Part shown: positions 25,803 through 33,830 of the stretch, one piece after another
Layout of the letters: each line of letters opens with the position of its first letter
Position numbering within the stretch: the first letter of the stretch is position 1
Notes under the pieces: model-generated
Told to the model about the DNA's origin: nothing
Databases searched by the model: none
Seen by the model: only the letters and a program-made list of their open reading frames with translations
From: UBA4636 sp045534575
GTDB lineage: Bacteria; Bacillota; Clostridia; Christensenellales; Borkfalkiaceae
Reading direction: 5' to 3'
DNA: 64,000 bases
NCBI GenBank assembly: GCA_045534575.1
Contig: JAZSJZ010000005.1
Location: 186,001-250,000 of the forward strand
Made by a program: the position numbers and the translations under genes

Positions 25803-26660
25803 ATGTTAGTTGCAGATAAATGGAAAGACTATTCCGTTATCGCCACGGGTGATGGTTATAAACTTGAAAAATGGGGAGATATCGTTCTTCTTCGCCCAGA
25901 CCCTCAAGTTATTTGGAAATCTCAAACCGACCTTAACCAATACGATATTCACGCCAAATATATTCGCTCTGAAAAGGGTGGTGGAAAATGGGAATATATC
26001 AAAAAAGTTCCCGACGAATGGCAAATATCTTACGGCGAACTAAAATTTAAAATTAAGCCTATGGGTTTTAAGCACACGGGGCTTTTTCCAGAGCAAGCAT
26101 GCAACTGGGAAAAGATGATGGCACTTATCAAAAATGCCAATCGCCCTATTAGCGTTCTTAACCTTTTTGCTTACACGGGCGGAGCGACTTGCGCGTGCTT
26201 ATCAGCGGGCGCATCCGTTTGCCACGTTGATGCATCAAAAGGTATGGTAGAGCGTGCGGGCGAAAACGTGAGATTATCGGGCTTAGGCGAAAAGCCTGTT
26301 AGGTTTATCGTTGACGACTGCGTTAAATTCGTAAAACGAGAAATAAGGCGTGGAAGAAGATACGATGCAATTATAATGGACCCGCCAAGTTACGGCAGAG
26401 GCCCTAACGGCGAAATGTGGAAAATCGAAGAGCAACTTTTCGACCTCGTTTCACTATGCGGTGAAGTTTTGAGCGATAATCCGTTGTTTTTTCTAATCAA
26501 TAGTTACACGACGGGGCTTCAACCACAAGTTCTTAAAAACATTTTAACCTTAACCGTTCAAAAAGGGCGGGGCAGAGTTGAAGCATACGAAGTAGGCTTA
26601 CCAACGAGCGAGGGCATAAGCCTTCCATGCGGTGCTGGAGGAATTTTCATAAATGAATAA
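25803..26660 (+). CDS. Class I SAM-dependent methyltransferase, RlmI-like
   Basis: 285 residues. The SAM-binding strand is VLNLFAYTGGATCA (about 118-131), then CHVDASKGMVERA and the catalytic-type DPPSYGRGP motif (about 196-204), as in the COG1092 23S rRNA cytosine methyltransferases. It lacks the N-terminal PUA domain of RlmI, so the exact substrate is uncertain. It overlaps the next pseudouridine synthase by eight bases, suggesting a shared RNA-modification operon. The ribosome binding site is aagga. Confidence 0.85.
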   Translation: MLVADKWKDYSVIATGDGYKLEKWGDIVLLRPDPQVIWKSQTDLNQYDIHAKYIRSEKGGGKWEYIKKVPDEWQISYGELKFKIKPMGFKHTGLFPEQACNWEKMMALIKNANRPISVLNLFAYTGGATCACLSAGASVCHVDASKGMVERAGENVRLSGLGEKPVRFIVDDCVKFVKREIRRGRRYDAIIMDPPSYGRGPNGEMWKIEEQLFDLVSLCGEVLSDNPLFFLINSYTTGLQPQVLKNILTLTVQKGRGRVEAYEVGLPTSEGISLPCGAGGIFINE

Positions 26661-27360
26661 AGAAGATTTAATCGTTTTATACGAAGATAACCACGTTATC
26701 GTCGTTCTAAAACCACAAAACGTTCCTTGCTGTGAAGACGTTACTAAAGATACGGACCTTTTAACTATCATAAAAGAGCATATCAAGGAAAAAGAAAATA
26801 AGCCCGGCAACGTTTACGTTGGTTTAGTGCATAGGCTTGATAGAGTAACGGGTGGCGTTATGGTTTACGCAAAGAGTTCAAAGGCAGCCTCAAGACTATC
26901 TGACGAAATGCGAGAGGGTGGTTTTGAAAAGAAATATTTGACTGTTTTGTGCGGAAAACTTGCTCAAAAAGAAGGCGTTTTATCCGATCACATTAAGAAA
27001 AACCCAGTAAACAATATGGTTTACGTTTGTCCTCCGAGCGTTGAAGGGGCAAAATTTGCTGAACTTGACTATAAAGTTTTGCAAGAAGAAAAAGAATTAT
27101 CGCTTGTTAGGGTAAGGCTTCACACGGGCAGATCTCACCAAATAAGAGTGCAAATGGCTTATAGAAACGCACCGATTTACGGCGATATGCGTTACGGCAA
27201 GGAAAAAGCCGTAAAAGGTAAAATTGCACTTTGGGCAACGTCGCTTGCGTTTACGCACCCCGTTTCTAAAGAGCGTTTAGTGTTCAAAATTGAACCGCCA
27301 AAAGACCAAAAGCCTTGGAGTGCGTTCACAATTGACGATAACATTTTAATTTACGACTAA
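26653..27360 (+). CDS. RluA-family pseudouridine synthase
   Basis: 235 residues. Converts uridine to pseudouridine in rRNA or tRNA. The catalytic aspartate is in GLVHRLDRVTGGVMV (about residues 56-70); VRLHTGRSHQIRVQMA is the second family signature. No S4 domain is present, so it resembles the short RluA/RluC-like forms; the target site cannot be assigned. It starts inside the 3' end of the methyltransferase gene. Confidence 0.9.
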   Translation: MNKEDLIVLYEDNHVIVVLKPQNVPCCEDVTKDTDLLTIIKEHIKEKENKPGNVYVGLVHRLDRVTGGVMVYAKSSKAASRLSDEMREGGFEKKYLTVLCGKLAQKEGVLSDHIKKNPVNNMVYVCPPSVEGAKFAELDYKVLQEEKELSLVRVRLHTGRSHQIRVQMAYRNAPIYGDMRYGKEKAVKGKIALWATSLAFTHPVSKERLVFKIEPPKDQKPWSAFTIDDNILIYD

Positions 27361-27446
27361 TTGAAAAACATAATCGAAAAAATGCGCTTTTATTAGCTTT
27401 TATTATATTTTAGTAAAAAAAATAATAAATAAGTGCAAACAATGTA

Positions 27447-27475
27447 TTGACAAAAACTTTTATCAAGTGTAAAAT
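27447..27475 (+). promoter_or_regulatory. Promoter of the 27.5-kb surface protein gene
   Basis: TTGACA at 27447-27452 and TAAAAT at 27470-27475, spacing 17. Confidence 0.8.
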
Positions 27476-27531
27476 TATAAAGATTAAAGATTGTTTTGGC
27501 GTTTTTGCGTCTTTCATATAAGGAGTTATTC

Positions 27532-28800
27532 ATGAAAAGCAAAAGAATTTTCGGCTGGATGTTAGCGATGTGCTTAGTGTTCGCATTATGTTTTACCTCT
27601 GCACCTATGCTTGCAAAGGCAAAAACCTTAGAGATTGAAAAAATCACGGGTTATTCCTATTCGTTAGATTATCTTTTAGAAGAAGCAGGCTACGAGGCTT
27701 TAACCGAAGGCAAGAAGGTTTCTGAAGGAAGAGAAGTAAGTTACGTTGAAAAAGGTTCTTCAAGCGAGCCAACAAAGGCAACCTCTACCGTTGAATTTTT
27801 TAAAGCAGGAACTTACGAGTTCACCGTAACCAAAACTGAAGGTAGCGTTCAAGAAGGCACTTTCGAGGTTGTTGCCGTATCTTCCATTGAAGATTCTGGC
27901 TTAAAGTATAACCTTACTAATGCTGACGAACTTGTTAAAATTCAACAAGATATTAACAAGTTTGTTAAAGATTTCAAGGGTGGGGACACTTTTGATATCA
28001 CCAAAATTGACGATACATCTTCTTTAAAGAATATCGTTGAATGCGAATATTTTTCTTATGACGATTTATCAGTAACCTTATATTACTGCACTCCTGGCTC
28101 TACTGCATACACTTCTACTTCATCAAAAACTTTCAAAGTATCAAACGCGGGCATTTATAGTTTTTACGTAACTTATAAAACTCCACTTGGCGATTCTATT
28201 GACGTTTCTAACCTCGTTGAAGGCCCTAACGGCTTATACGAAGAAGATGAAAATGGCGAAAGAGTGGGTGACGTTATTGTTCCTATTTTCACTTTCGAAA
28301 TTTCTGATAACAAAGCGCCAGAGATTGCAATCGGCGCAAGTGAAGATGCATACCTTAACCTTGAATACGAAGTTGAGTGTTTCACTATCACAGCAAACGA
28401 TTATAGCGCAGTTTACGAATTATTATTCAGCCAAACTTACGTAGATAAAGAGGCATATGCAACTGATAGCGAATATATTTCAGCGGTTGAAGCATTAAAC
28501 CCAAGCGACGTAACCGAAGATATTTTCGATACTGACGCTTTAACCTTCACTCCAACCGAAAAAGGTTACTACTACGTAAAACTTAAAGTTGTTGATGGTA
28601 ACAATATGAGTGAAGTGGTAATCTCTAGAGCAATCGCTTGTCAAGACGAATTCATCGAAATTAAGCCTGTTAAGCAATTCATTAAGTATAACTTAACTAC
28701 GATAATTTGCTTAGGCATTTCGGCGGCTTGCTTAATTGCAATAATCGTAATTGCGTTTATTAAGCCAAAGGAAAAAGAAGTAGTTTTAGAAACCAAATAA
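27532..28800 (+). CDS. Secreted, C-terminally membrane-anchored protein with Ig-like modules (unknown function)
   Basis: 422 residues from the ATG after aaggag. I do not recognise the family. A signal peptide (residues 1-27, ending near MLAKAKT) and a C-terminal membrane helix (about 388-410: TTIICLGISAACLIAIIVIA) followed by a basic/acidic tail KPKEKE place most of the protein outside the cell. Three beta-rich stretches share a strand pattern: AGTYEFTV, AGIYSFYV and KGYYYVKL, and DNKAPEI precedes the last, which suggests Ig/PKD-like folds. It has its own promoter and terminator. A surface or adhesion role is a guess. Confidence 0.8.
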   Translation: MKSKRIFGWMLAMCLVFALCFTSAPMLAKAKTLEIEKITGYSYSLDYLLEEAGYEALTEGKKVSEGREVSYVEKGSSSEPTKATSTVEFFKAGTYEFTVTKTEGSVQEGTFEVVAVSSIEDSGLKYNLTNADELVKIQQDINKFVKDFKGGDTFDITKIDDTSSLKNIVECEYFSYDDLSVTLYYCTPGSTAYTSTSSKTFKVSNAGIYSFYVTYKTPLGDSIDVSNLVEGPNGLYEEDENGERVGDVIVPIFTFEISDNKAPEIAIGASEDAYLNLEYEVECFTITANDYSAVYELLFSQTYVDKEAYATDSEYISAVEALNPSDVTEDIFDTDALTFTPTEKGYYYVKLKVVDGNNMSEVVISRAIACQDEFIEIKPVKQFIKYNLTTIICLGISAACLIAIIVIAFIKPKEKEVVLETK

Positions 28801-28807
28801 TAAATTA

Positions 28808-28846
28808 GCGCACCTTAAAAGTTTTGTCTTGAAAGGTGCGTTTTTT
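28808..28846 (+). terminator. Terminator after the 27.5-kb gene
   Basis: Stem gcgcacctt/aaggtgcg with a 16-base loop and six T. Confidence 0.9.
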
Positions 28847-28865
28847 ATTGAAGATAAATATTTCC

Positions 28866-28894
28866 TTGCAAAAAAAAGAAATAAATGTTATAAT
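28866..28894 (+). promoter_or_regulatory. Promoter of the 28.9-kb membrane protein gene
   Basis: TTGCAA at 28866-28871 and TATAAT at 28889-28894, spacing 17. Confidence 0.75.
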
Positions 28895-28928
28895 CAATAT
28901 AATAATAAAATAGTTAGGAGGCTAAAAT

Positions 28929-29867
28929 ATGTATATTAAAAATTCGTTTAAAATACTTTCAAATAACCTAAACCTAACTTTTAAAGCAATGTTCTTTAGG
29001 TTTGTAGTAATAATAGCCGAACTTCTTTTAATTTTCGTTGTGTTAAGAAGTGGTTTCACCAAAGTTATCGAAAGCGTTGAAATGGCTAACTTTGTTGAGA
29101 GTATAAAGGAAACGATAGTATCGTTACTGCACGGCAATTTTGCGCTCACAACCGATATTTCTCAAACGTTTAGCGAGTTAACCAAACTAATTTACGCAAA
29201 TCTTGGCTCAATAATCGGTTCGCTTATTGGTGTTGTAGTAGTTCTATATTTTTCATCTGTTCTTCTTGGCGTGTGTAACTTTACGTCTTTGGCGATAATA
29301 AATTCATATATGTCGTCAATATCTAAAGTTCCGTTTATGCACAGCCTTTTTGCAAACCTAAAAAAATCAATAGTGTTCGAGGCTATTTACGCGCTCGTAA
29401 AAGGCGTTGTATTCCTTATAATAATAACAGGCGCATTTCTCTTCGTTGTTTTCACTATAGAATTTTTATCGGTAATATCGCTTTTTATTGCGATGTGGAT
29501 GATAGTTCTTTTAATAGCGTTGTTCTTTACTGTAACTGCAATGTTTAGACCGAGCGTAGCCAACGGAAGGTCGATAAAAGAAGCGTTTTATGTAAAAGTA
29601 GATAAAGACGAATATTTGCTGTTTTTCGCATCTTACGTTTTTGCGTTATTCATTGCAATTTTCTTAAACGTAGCAATGTTTTTAGCAACGTTTGGCGCGG
29701 GATTTACCGTTTCAATGTCAGTAACGCACGTTTTCTTTGTATGCATGCAACTTATAATGTTCTACGTTGCGCACGATAAAAAGTATTATATTGATTTCAA
29801 TAATATAATAATCCCTAAAAACGCCCGAATTGACGATAGTAAGTTCATCGACGATAGAGATATTTAA
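28929..29867 (+). CDS. Multi-pass membrane protein of unknown function
   Basis: 312 residues with about six hydrophobic segments: near 20-45, 95-120, 150-185 (two close helices), 190-215, 235-265 and 268-290. The N- and C-terminal parts are polar and probably cytoplasmic. I see no transporter or enzyme motif. An aggagg ribosome binding site lies seven bases before the ATG. It stands alone between its own promoter and a terminator, next to the surface protein gene. DUF-type permease-like membrane proteins of Clostridia look similar, but no family can be named. Confidence 0.8.
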   Translation: MYIKNSFKILSNNLNLTFKAMFFRFVVIIAELLLIFVVLRSGFTKVIESVEMANFVESIKETIVSLLHGNFALTTDISQTFSELTKLIYANLGSIIGSLIGVVVVLYFSSVLLGVCNFTSLAIINSYMSSISKVPFMHSLFANLKKSIVFEAIYALVKGVVFLIIITGAFLFVVFTIEFLSVISLFIAMWMIVLLIALFFTVTAMFRPSVANGRSIKEAFYVKVDKDEYLLFFASYVFALFIAIFLNVAMFLATFGAGFTVSMSVTHVFFVCMQLIMFYVAHDKKYYIDFNNIIIPKNARIDDSKFIDDRDI

Positions 29868-29907
29868 AAAATACAAATTGAAAAAATTAAAAATTGGCAA
29901 AACAAAA

Positions 29908-29936
29908 ATCACGGAAATTTTCCGTGATTTTTTTGT
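29908..29936. terminator. Bidirectional terminator
   Basis: Perfect palindromic stem atcacggaaa/tttccgtgat followed by seven T on the plus strand and preceded by an A-rich stretch, so it may serve both converging genes. Confidence 0.85.
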
Positions 29937-29959
29937 GAATTAATATAAATTTAAGCGTT

Positions 29960-30214
29960 TTAAGCCTTTAAACTTTCTTTATAGTTTAGTAGGGCGGTTG
30001 CTAATTGGTCTGGGCAAGAAGTGTTACCTTTGCAACGAATACCTTTCAAGAGCGAAATAACCTCGTCAATATGCCGTCCTTCGCATAGTTTAGAAACGCC
30101 TTGAAGATTTCCAAGACAGCCCCCAATAAATTTAACCGATGATAAAATGCCATCATCACTAACGTCAAAGTAAATAAGTTTTGAGCAAGTTCCTTTGGTG
30201 TAATAAGTTTTCAT
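29960..30214 (-). CDS. TSCPD domain protein (TIGR03905 family)
   Basis: 84 residues. A small conserved Firmicutes protein related to the C-terminal TSCPD domain of ribonucleotide reductases. Cysteines at GTCSK, GGCLGN, KLCEGR, IRCKGNTSCPDQL give the TSCPD signature near the end. Its role is not known; metal or nucleotide binding has been proposed for the domain. A gaggt ribosome binding site is visible. It follows the DUF4364 gene after ten bases, so the two form a small unit. Confidence 0.88.
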   Translation of the reverse strand: MKTYYTKGTCSKLIYFDVSDDGILSSVKFIGGCLGNLQGVSKLCEGRHIDEVISLLKGIRCKGNTSCPDQLATALLNYKESLKA

Positions 30215-30224
30215 AATTTACCTC

Positions 30225-30752
30225 TCAATCAATAATATTTTCGTAAATAAGCGAAAAAATAGTTTCCGCTTTATTTTCCCACTTTTTATAAATGTTTTTA
30301 GCAATAGGCTTTGACGGAACAGAAAGTTTTAATTCAAGTTGCGGGCCAACGGGTTCAATGATTTTAAGATAAACGGTATAGGTTCCGTTTTTATTCATAT
30401 AGTAGTCGGCAACGTATTCTTGTTTTCTTCTATACCTTGTTTTGTTTTTCTTAACGAAAAGGGAAATGTTTTCTCTTAAAGAAGTTGGAATTTTAATAAA
30501 AAACTCAGCAAGGCAAACTCTTCCGTTAGCAGTTAAAGAATAAAGTGGCTCAGCGTTTTGCGTATCGATTTTATAAACAAAATCGTCATCAAGAAGTTTA
30601 GAAAGGGTGGGGTTGCAATCCATATAGTTAAGCCAATCGTTAGATTGGCAACACATATCTTCAATAGTTGAGAGCGAAAGTGGCACTTCCATCTTATCAA
30701 AAACGAATAATAATATTAACTTGTTTAAAACGGGCGTGCCTTGAACGGACAT
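30225..30752 (-). CDS. DUF4364 family protein
   Basis: 175 residues. The protein matches the DUF4364 plan: an N-terminal winged-helix-like region (KLILLFVFDKMEVPLSLSTI, then CNPTLSKLLDDDFV, YSLTANGRVCLAEFF) and a C-terminal beta-rich part with ADYYMNKNGTYTVYLKI. A DNA-binding regulator is plausible from the first half but unproven. Ribosome binding site gaggt; promoter at 30831-30803. It is co-oriented with the TSCPD gene. Confidence 0.82.
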   Translation of the reverse strand: MSVQGTPVLNKLILLFVFDKMEVPLSLSTIEDMCCQSNDWLNYMDCNPTLSKLLDDDFVYKIDTQNAEPLYSLTANGRVCLAEFFIKIPTSLRENISLFVKKNKTRYRRKQEYVADYYMNKNGTYTVYLKIIEPVGPQLELKLSVPSKPIAKNIYKKWENKAETIFSLIYENIID

Positions 30753-30802
30753 AAAAACCTCAAAAACTTTTGTTAAAACTTCTTTAGCCTTAAAGTTCTA
30801 TT

Positions 30803-30831
30803 ATTATATAAATATTTACTCAAAAAGTCAA
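30803..30831 (-). promoter_or_regulatory. Promoter of the DUF4364-TSCPD unit
   Basis: On the minus strand TTGACT (30831-30826) and TATAAT (30808-30803), spacing 17. Confidence 0.8.
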
Positions 30832-30850
30832 CAGTTTTCTAAAATTTATA

Positions 30851-30879
30851 TTGTAAAGATAAACTTTTTATGTTACAAT
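30851..30879 (+). promoter_or_regulatory. Promoter of the 30.9-kb hypothetical gene
   Basis: TTGTAA at 30851-30856 and TACAAT at 30874-30879, spacing 17. It diverges from the DUF4364 promoter. Confidence 0.7.
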
Positions 30880-30922
30880 AGTAATAAGTTACAAGTTGCA
30901 CCACAATATTTTGGGGGTAGAT

Positions 30923-31672
30923 ATGATAACACAAGAACAATCGCTTGAAGCATTTATCAAAAATATTGACGAGATAATTTCCACTCGCTACGTTTTATCT
31001 CAATTAAAAATTAGCAATTTGCTAAAATGCATAGCGCAGTCGAAAATGCTGTGCGAACTTTTCGCACATTGTAACGACGGGTTTGACTTTGATGAAACGT
31101 ATGCAAATTGTTTTGTTATGTCTAAAAATTTAATAGACGGAAAATTCATTTTGCCATCTTCATCTAGAGATATTATCGCTCTTGGGTTTATCATTTTGTT
31201 TAAAATTGATACAAAAGAGATTAACTTTATGAAACTTCTAGGCGATTTTTTCCATAAAGAGGAATTAGAAGATTCGTATCAATATTTTTGCAAGACCTTC
31301 CTTGAGCCTTTTAAAGACGAAGTTCTCTACGCTTTAAAGGCTATGATAACTGGCTCAACCGAAGAGCCAAAAACAAAGGCGGTAAGATCTGTAAAAAACT
31401 CGCTTCCCGAAGCACAAATTAGGCTCGTTAAAGACATTTTGACCGCAACCAAAAGTTTAATTTTGCAGTATAAAATGGACGATAGTTACAAAGCCGAACT
31501 TATGCTTTTATACGATAATTTAGTTAATTCTTTGTATGAAAATGATTTAGAACGCATAAAAATTGCATTTTTAGCGTATAAATATTCAACACTTTTCCAT
31601 AGAAAAAATGATTCTAGCGTAGAAAAAATCGAAAAGATTTTAATCGATGGCGGAGTTTTAAATGCTCACTGA
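30923..31672 (+). CDS. Hypothetical helical cytoplasmic protein
   Basis: 249 residues from the ATG after gggggt; the longer TTG-started frame upstream has no ribosome binding site. I do not recognise it. It appears wholly alpha-helical, without signal or membrane segments, and has a hinge around residues 151-167 (STEEPKTKAVRSVKNSLPEA) between two helical halves. Its last 11 bases overlap the Nudix gene, so the two are probably translated together and may act in one pathway. The region is next to divergently transcribed DUF4364. Confidence 0.75.
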   Translation: MITQEQSLEAFIKNIDEIISTRYVLSQLKISNLLKCIAQSKMLCELFAHCNDGFDFDETYANCFVMSKNLIDGKFILPSSSRDIIALGFIILFKIDTKEINFMKLLGDFFHKEELEDSYQYFCKTFLEPFKDEVLYALKAMITGSTEEPKTKAVRSVKNSLPEAQIRLVKDILTATKSLILQYKMDDSYKAELMLLYDNLVNSLYENDLERIKIAFLAYKYSTLFHRKNDSSVEKIEKILIDGGVLNAH

Positions 31673-32195
31673 AGAAAAGATAGTTAAAACTGAAAATTTA
31701 TATAGCGGAAAGATTTTGAACTTAAAAAAATTCACCGTAGAACTATCTAACGGTGAAAAGGCTTTAAGAGAAGAAATCGAGCACACGGGTGGTTCTTGTG
31801 TTTTGGCGGTTAAAGATGGTTTTTTATATCTTGTTAGCCAGTTTAGACTATCCGTTCAAAGAGATACACTAGAACTTCCAGCGGGCAAGAAAAACGAAGG
31901 TGAAGACGAACAGGTTACGGCAATTCGAGAACTTAAAGAAGAAGTTGGTCTAAAGGCTAAAAATCTAACGAAAATCGCATCAATTTTGCCAACGCCGGGC
32001 TATTCTAACGAGGTTATTCATATTTACTATTGCGATGAGTTCGAAGCGGGCGAATCTTCCCTTGACGAAGGCGAGTTTTTAAACGTTCATAAAATAAAAG
32101 TTGAAGAAGCCTTTTCGCTGTTAGAAAGCGGAAAAATTCAAGACGCAAAAACCGTAATCGCACTGCTATATTTAAGGAATAAACTTAAAAAGTAG
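31662..32195 (+). CDS. Nudix hydrolase, probable ADP-ribose pyrophosphatase
   Basis: 177 residues. The Nudix box is complete: GKKNEGEDE, then AIRELKEEVGL (about residues 74-95), matching GX5EX7REUXEEXGU. VSQFRLSVQRDTLELPAG before it and LPTPGYSNEVIHIYY after it are typical of ADP-ribose pyrophosphatases (NudF/YqkG). It would clear ADP-ribose from the cytoplasm. Substrate is inferred from the family. It overlaps the upstream helical gene by 11 bases and the convergent DUF1294 gene by 24. Confidence 0.92.
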   Translation: MLTEEKIVKTENLYSGKILNLKKFTVELSNGEKALREEIEHTGGSCVLAVKDGFLYLVSQFRLSVQRDTLELPAGKKNEGEDEQVTAIRELKEEVGLKAKNLTKIASILPTPGYSNEVIHIYYCDEFEAGESSLDEGEFLNVHKIKVEEAFSLLESGKIQDAKTVIALLYLRNKLKK

Positions 32196-32510
32196 CGTGT
32201 TCAAGAGGCCTTCTTGCGCGGGAATTATAATACCGAAATTATTAAGAAAAAGATTGATTATAATATAAACGTTAACTGCAATCAAAACGGGCATAATAGT
32301 CATTAAAAATAGGCTTTGCAAGCGATATTTATAAATAAACATTGAAACGTAAATTCCAAGTGCGCCACCTAAAATTCCCGTTATGAAAAATTTTCCGTCG
32401 TAGCTTTTATCTTCATCGTCTTCATCGTTTTTAGTTTTAACAAGGAAAAAGGCATAAACGTTGACGGCAATAAGATAAACAGCCAAAATGATTTTAAAAA
32501 ATAGTAACAT
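32172..32510 (-). CDS. DUF1294-like small membrane protein
   Basis: 112 residues with three or four hydrophobic helices. NVYAFFLV, then a charged loop, then FITGILGGALGIYVSMFIYKYR resemble the DUF1294 core (GGxxGxxxxM followed by H/R-K). The usual RIPE motif before the core is replaced by a stretch of acidic residues (NDEDDEDKSYD), so the match is partial. Function unknown. Its 3' end overlaps the convergent Nudix gene by 24 bases; no ribosome binding site is seen. Confidence 0.65.
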   Translation of the reverse strand: MLLFFKIILAVYLIAVNVYAFFLVKTKNDEDDEDKSYDGKFFITGILGGALGIYVSMFIYKYRLQSLFLMTIMPVLIAVNVYIIINLFLNNFGIIIPAQEGLLNTLLFKFIP

Positions 32511-32643
32511 AATCGTATTATGCGCAAGAAAACTTAAAATTTGCCATAATTTTAATAAAAAAACGTAAAAATTTAAAAAATGCTTGCAAAATTTTATTAT
32601 TGTGATAAAATAATATTATAAGTATAAGGGGTAAAAGAATACA

Positions 32644-33099
32644 ATGAAGTGTATGTATTGCGGTTGCAAAGAAAGCAAGGTAATCGACTCTAGAGCAACT
32701 GAAGACGGCGAAACTATAAGAAGAAGGCGTGAGTGCATAAATTGTGGAAAGCGTTTCACCACTTACGAAACGGTGGAAACAACGCCAATTTTAGTAATAA
32801 AGTCAAACGGAACGAGGCAAGTTTTCGATATCAACAAAGTTAAAAACGGCATAATCAAAGCGTGCGAAAAGCGTCCGGTTGCTATGTATAGAATAGAAAA
32901 ACTTTGCGAAGATATAAAGCGCGAAGTTTATAATTGTATGGATCAAGAAATTTCATCAAAGCAAATTGGCGAAATGGTTATGAAAGGGCTTATGGAAATT
33001 GACGAAGTTGCATACGTTCGCTTTGCTTCAGTTTATCGTTCGTTCAAAGATATTTCAACCTTTATGACCGAACTTAAAAAACTCACGGAGAATAAATAG
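32644..33099 (+). CDS. nrdR: Transcriptional repressor NrdR
   Basis: 151 residues, normal length. NrdR represses ribonucleotide reductase genes when dATP is bound. The N-terminal zinc ribbon is MKCMYCGCKESKVIDSR ... CINCGKRFTTYE; the ATP-cone domain starts near VIKSNGTRQVFD. No reductase gene is in the window, so its targets lie elsewhere. Downstream, only seven bases away, is a small lipoprotein gene. Confidence 0.96.
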   Translation: MKCMYCGCKESKVIDSRATEDGETIRRRRECINCGKRFTTYETVETTPILVIKSNGTRQVFDINKVKNGIIKACEKRPVAMYRIEKLCEDIKREVYNCMDQEISSKQIGEMVMKGLMEIDEVAYVRFASVYRSFKDISTFMTELKKLTENK

Positions 33100-33106
33100 A
33101 AAAATT

Positions 33107-33718
33107 ATGAAAACATTAAAAAAATTAATTTGTGCATTAACCATTTTAGCAACGTTATCGCTTTCAGCGTGCTCAGCGTATTCTTCTTCTTGGAAGATTG
33201 TTCGAAAAACGAGCGAAGCGGGCGATTTTTTGCAATACTATTCAATTTTAAACCTAGAAGGAACTCAAAAAATTAGTTCAGTTTGGGTCAACGTTAGTGG
33301 TTTAAAGGAAGAAAATGCCGTTATTAAACTTAATTTTGGGCACGAGGCAAAATCTGTTGACTATAAACTTCAAACCATAACTATTGACAAAAACGTTTTA
33401 AAGAAATCAAAAGGCTGGGTAAGGCTATATGGTGGCGATGCAATATCTTACGCTTACCTAAAAATAACTACTGATAACACGATGGATATCGGTGAATTAA
33501 TCGTAGTTGGTGAAAACGGAAACGTTCTCGGTGCAGATATTTCTTATTCGGGTTACAAAGCGCCAAACGGCTCTTCTAAGAAGGAGTTTACAAAAACTGA
33601 ACTTGAAGTTGAAGGCGAAAAGAATAGCGCACTTTGCCTTGTTGACGAGCAAGATAGTTTTGATTTAGAAGAAGTTACCGCTCTTTTTGAAAACGCTCAA
33701 CAAGAACAAGCAGAATAG
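33107..33718 (+). CDS. Small lipoprotein of unknown function
   Basis: 203 residues with a lipoprotein signal peptide and lipobox LSACS (about residues 18-22). The mature part looks beta-rich (ISSVWVNVSGLKEENAVIKL, then LRLYGG-like stretches) and could be a jelly-roll or discoidin-like fold; the tail is acidic. I do not recognise a family. It lies seven bases after nrdR and is closed by a terminator; a functional link with NrdR is not suggested. The ribosome binding site is weak. Confidence 0.75.
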   Translation: MKTLKKLICALTILATLSLSACSAYSSSWKIVRKTSEAGDFLQYYSILNLEGTQKISSVWVNVSGLKEENAVIKLNFGHEAKSVDYKLQTITIDKNVLKKSKGWVRLYGGDAISYAYLKITTDNTMDIGELIVVGENGNVLGADISYSGYKAPNGSSKKEFTKTELEVEGEKNSALCLVDEQDSFDLEEVTALFENAQQEQAE

Positions 33719-33725
33719 AAAAATT

Positions 33726-33749
33726 AACGCAACGAAAGTTGCGTTTTTT
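33726..33749 (+). terminator. Terminator after the small lipoprotein gene
   Basis: Stem aacgcaac/gttgcgtt closed by a GAAA tetraloop, then tttt. Confidence 0.9.
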
Positions 33750-33791
33750 CTTGCGGTTTTTTATGCTTTTAAAAGAACAAAGTTATTTTTT

Positions 33792-33822
33792 CTATCTAGT
33801 GATAATATGTTATCATAGATAG
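33792..33822. promoter_or_regulatory. Palindrome over the ribosome binding site of the P-ATPase gene
   Basis: Arms ctatctagtgataa (33792-33805) and ttatcatagatag (33810-33822) pair with a single unpaired base and a four-base loop. The right arm ends in the Shine-Dalgarno aggtga (33821-33826), eight bases before the ATG. It could be an operator or an RNA hairpin hiding the ribosome binding site. Confidence 0.55.
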
Positions 33823-33830
33823 GTGAAATA

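Noticed and set aside
27393..27647. 84-codon minus-strand frame over the 27.5-kb promoter
   Set aside because: Covers a strong promoter and signal peptide coding region on the other strand; no ribosome binding site.
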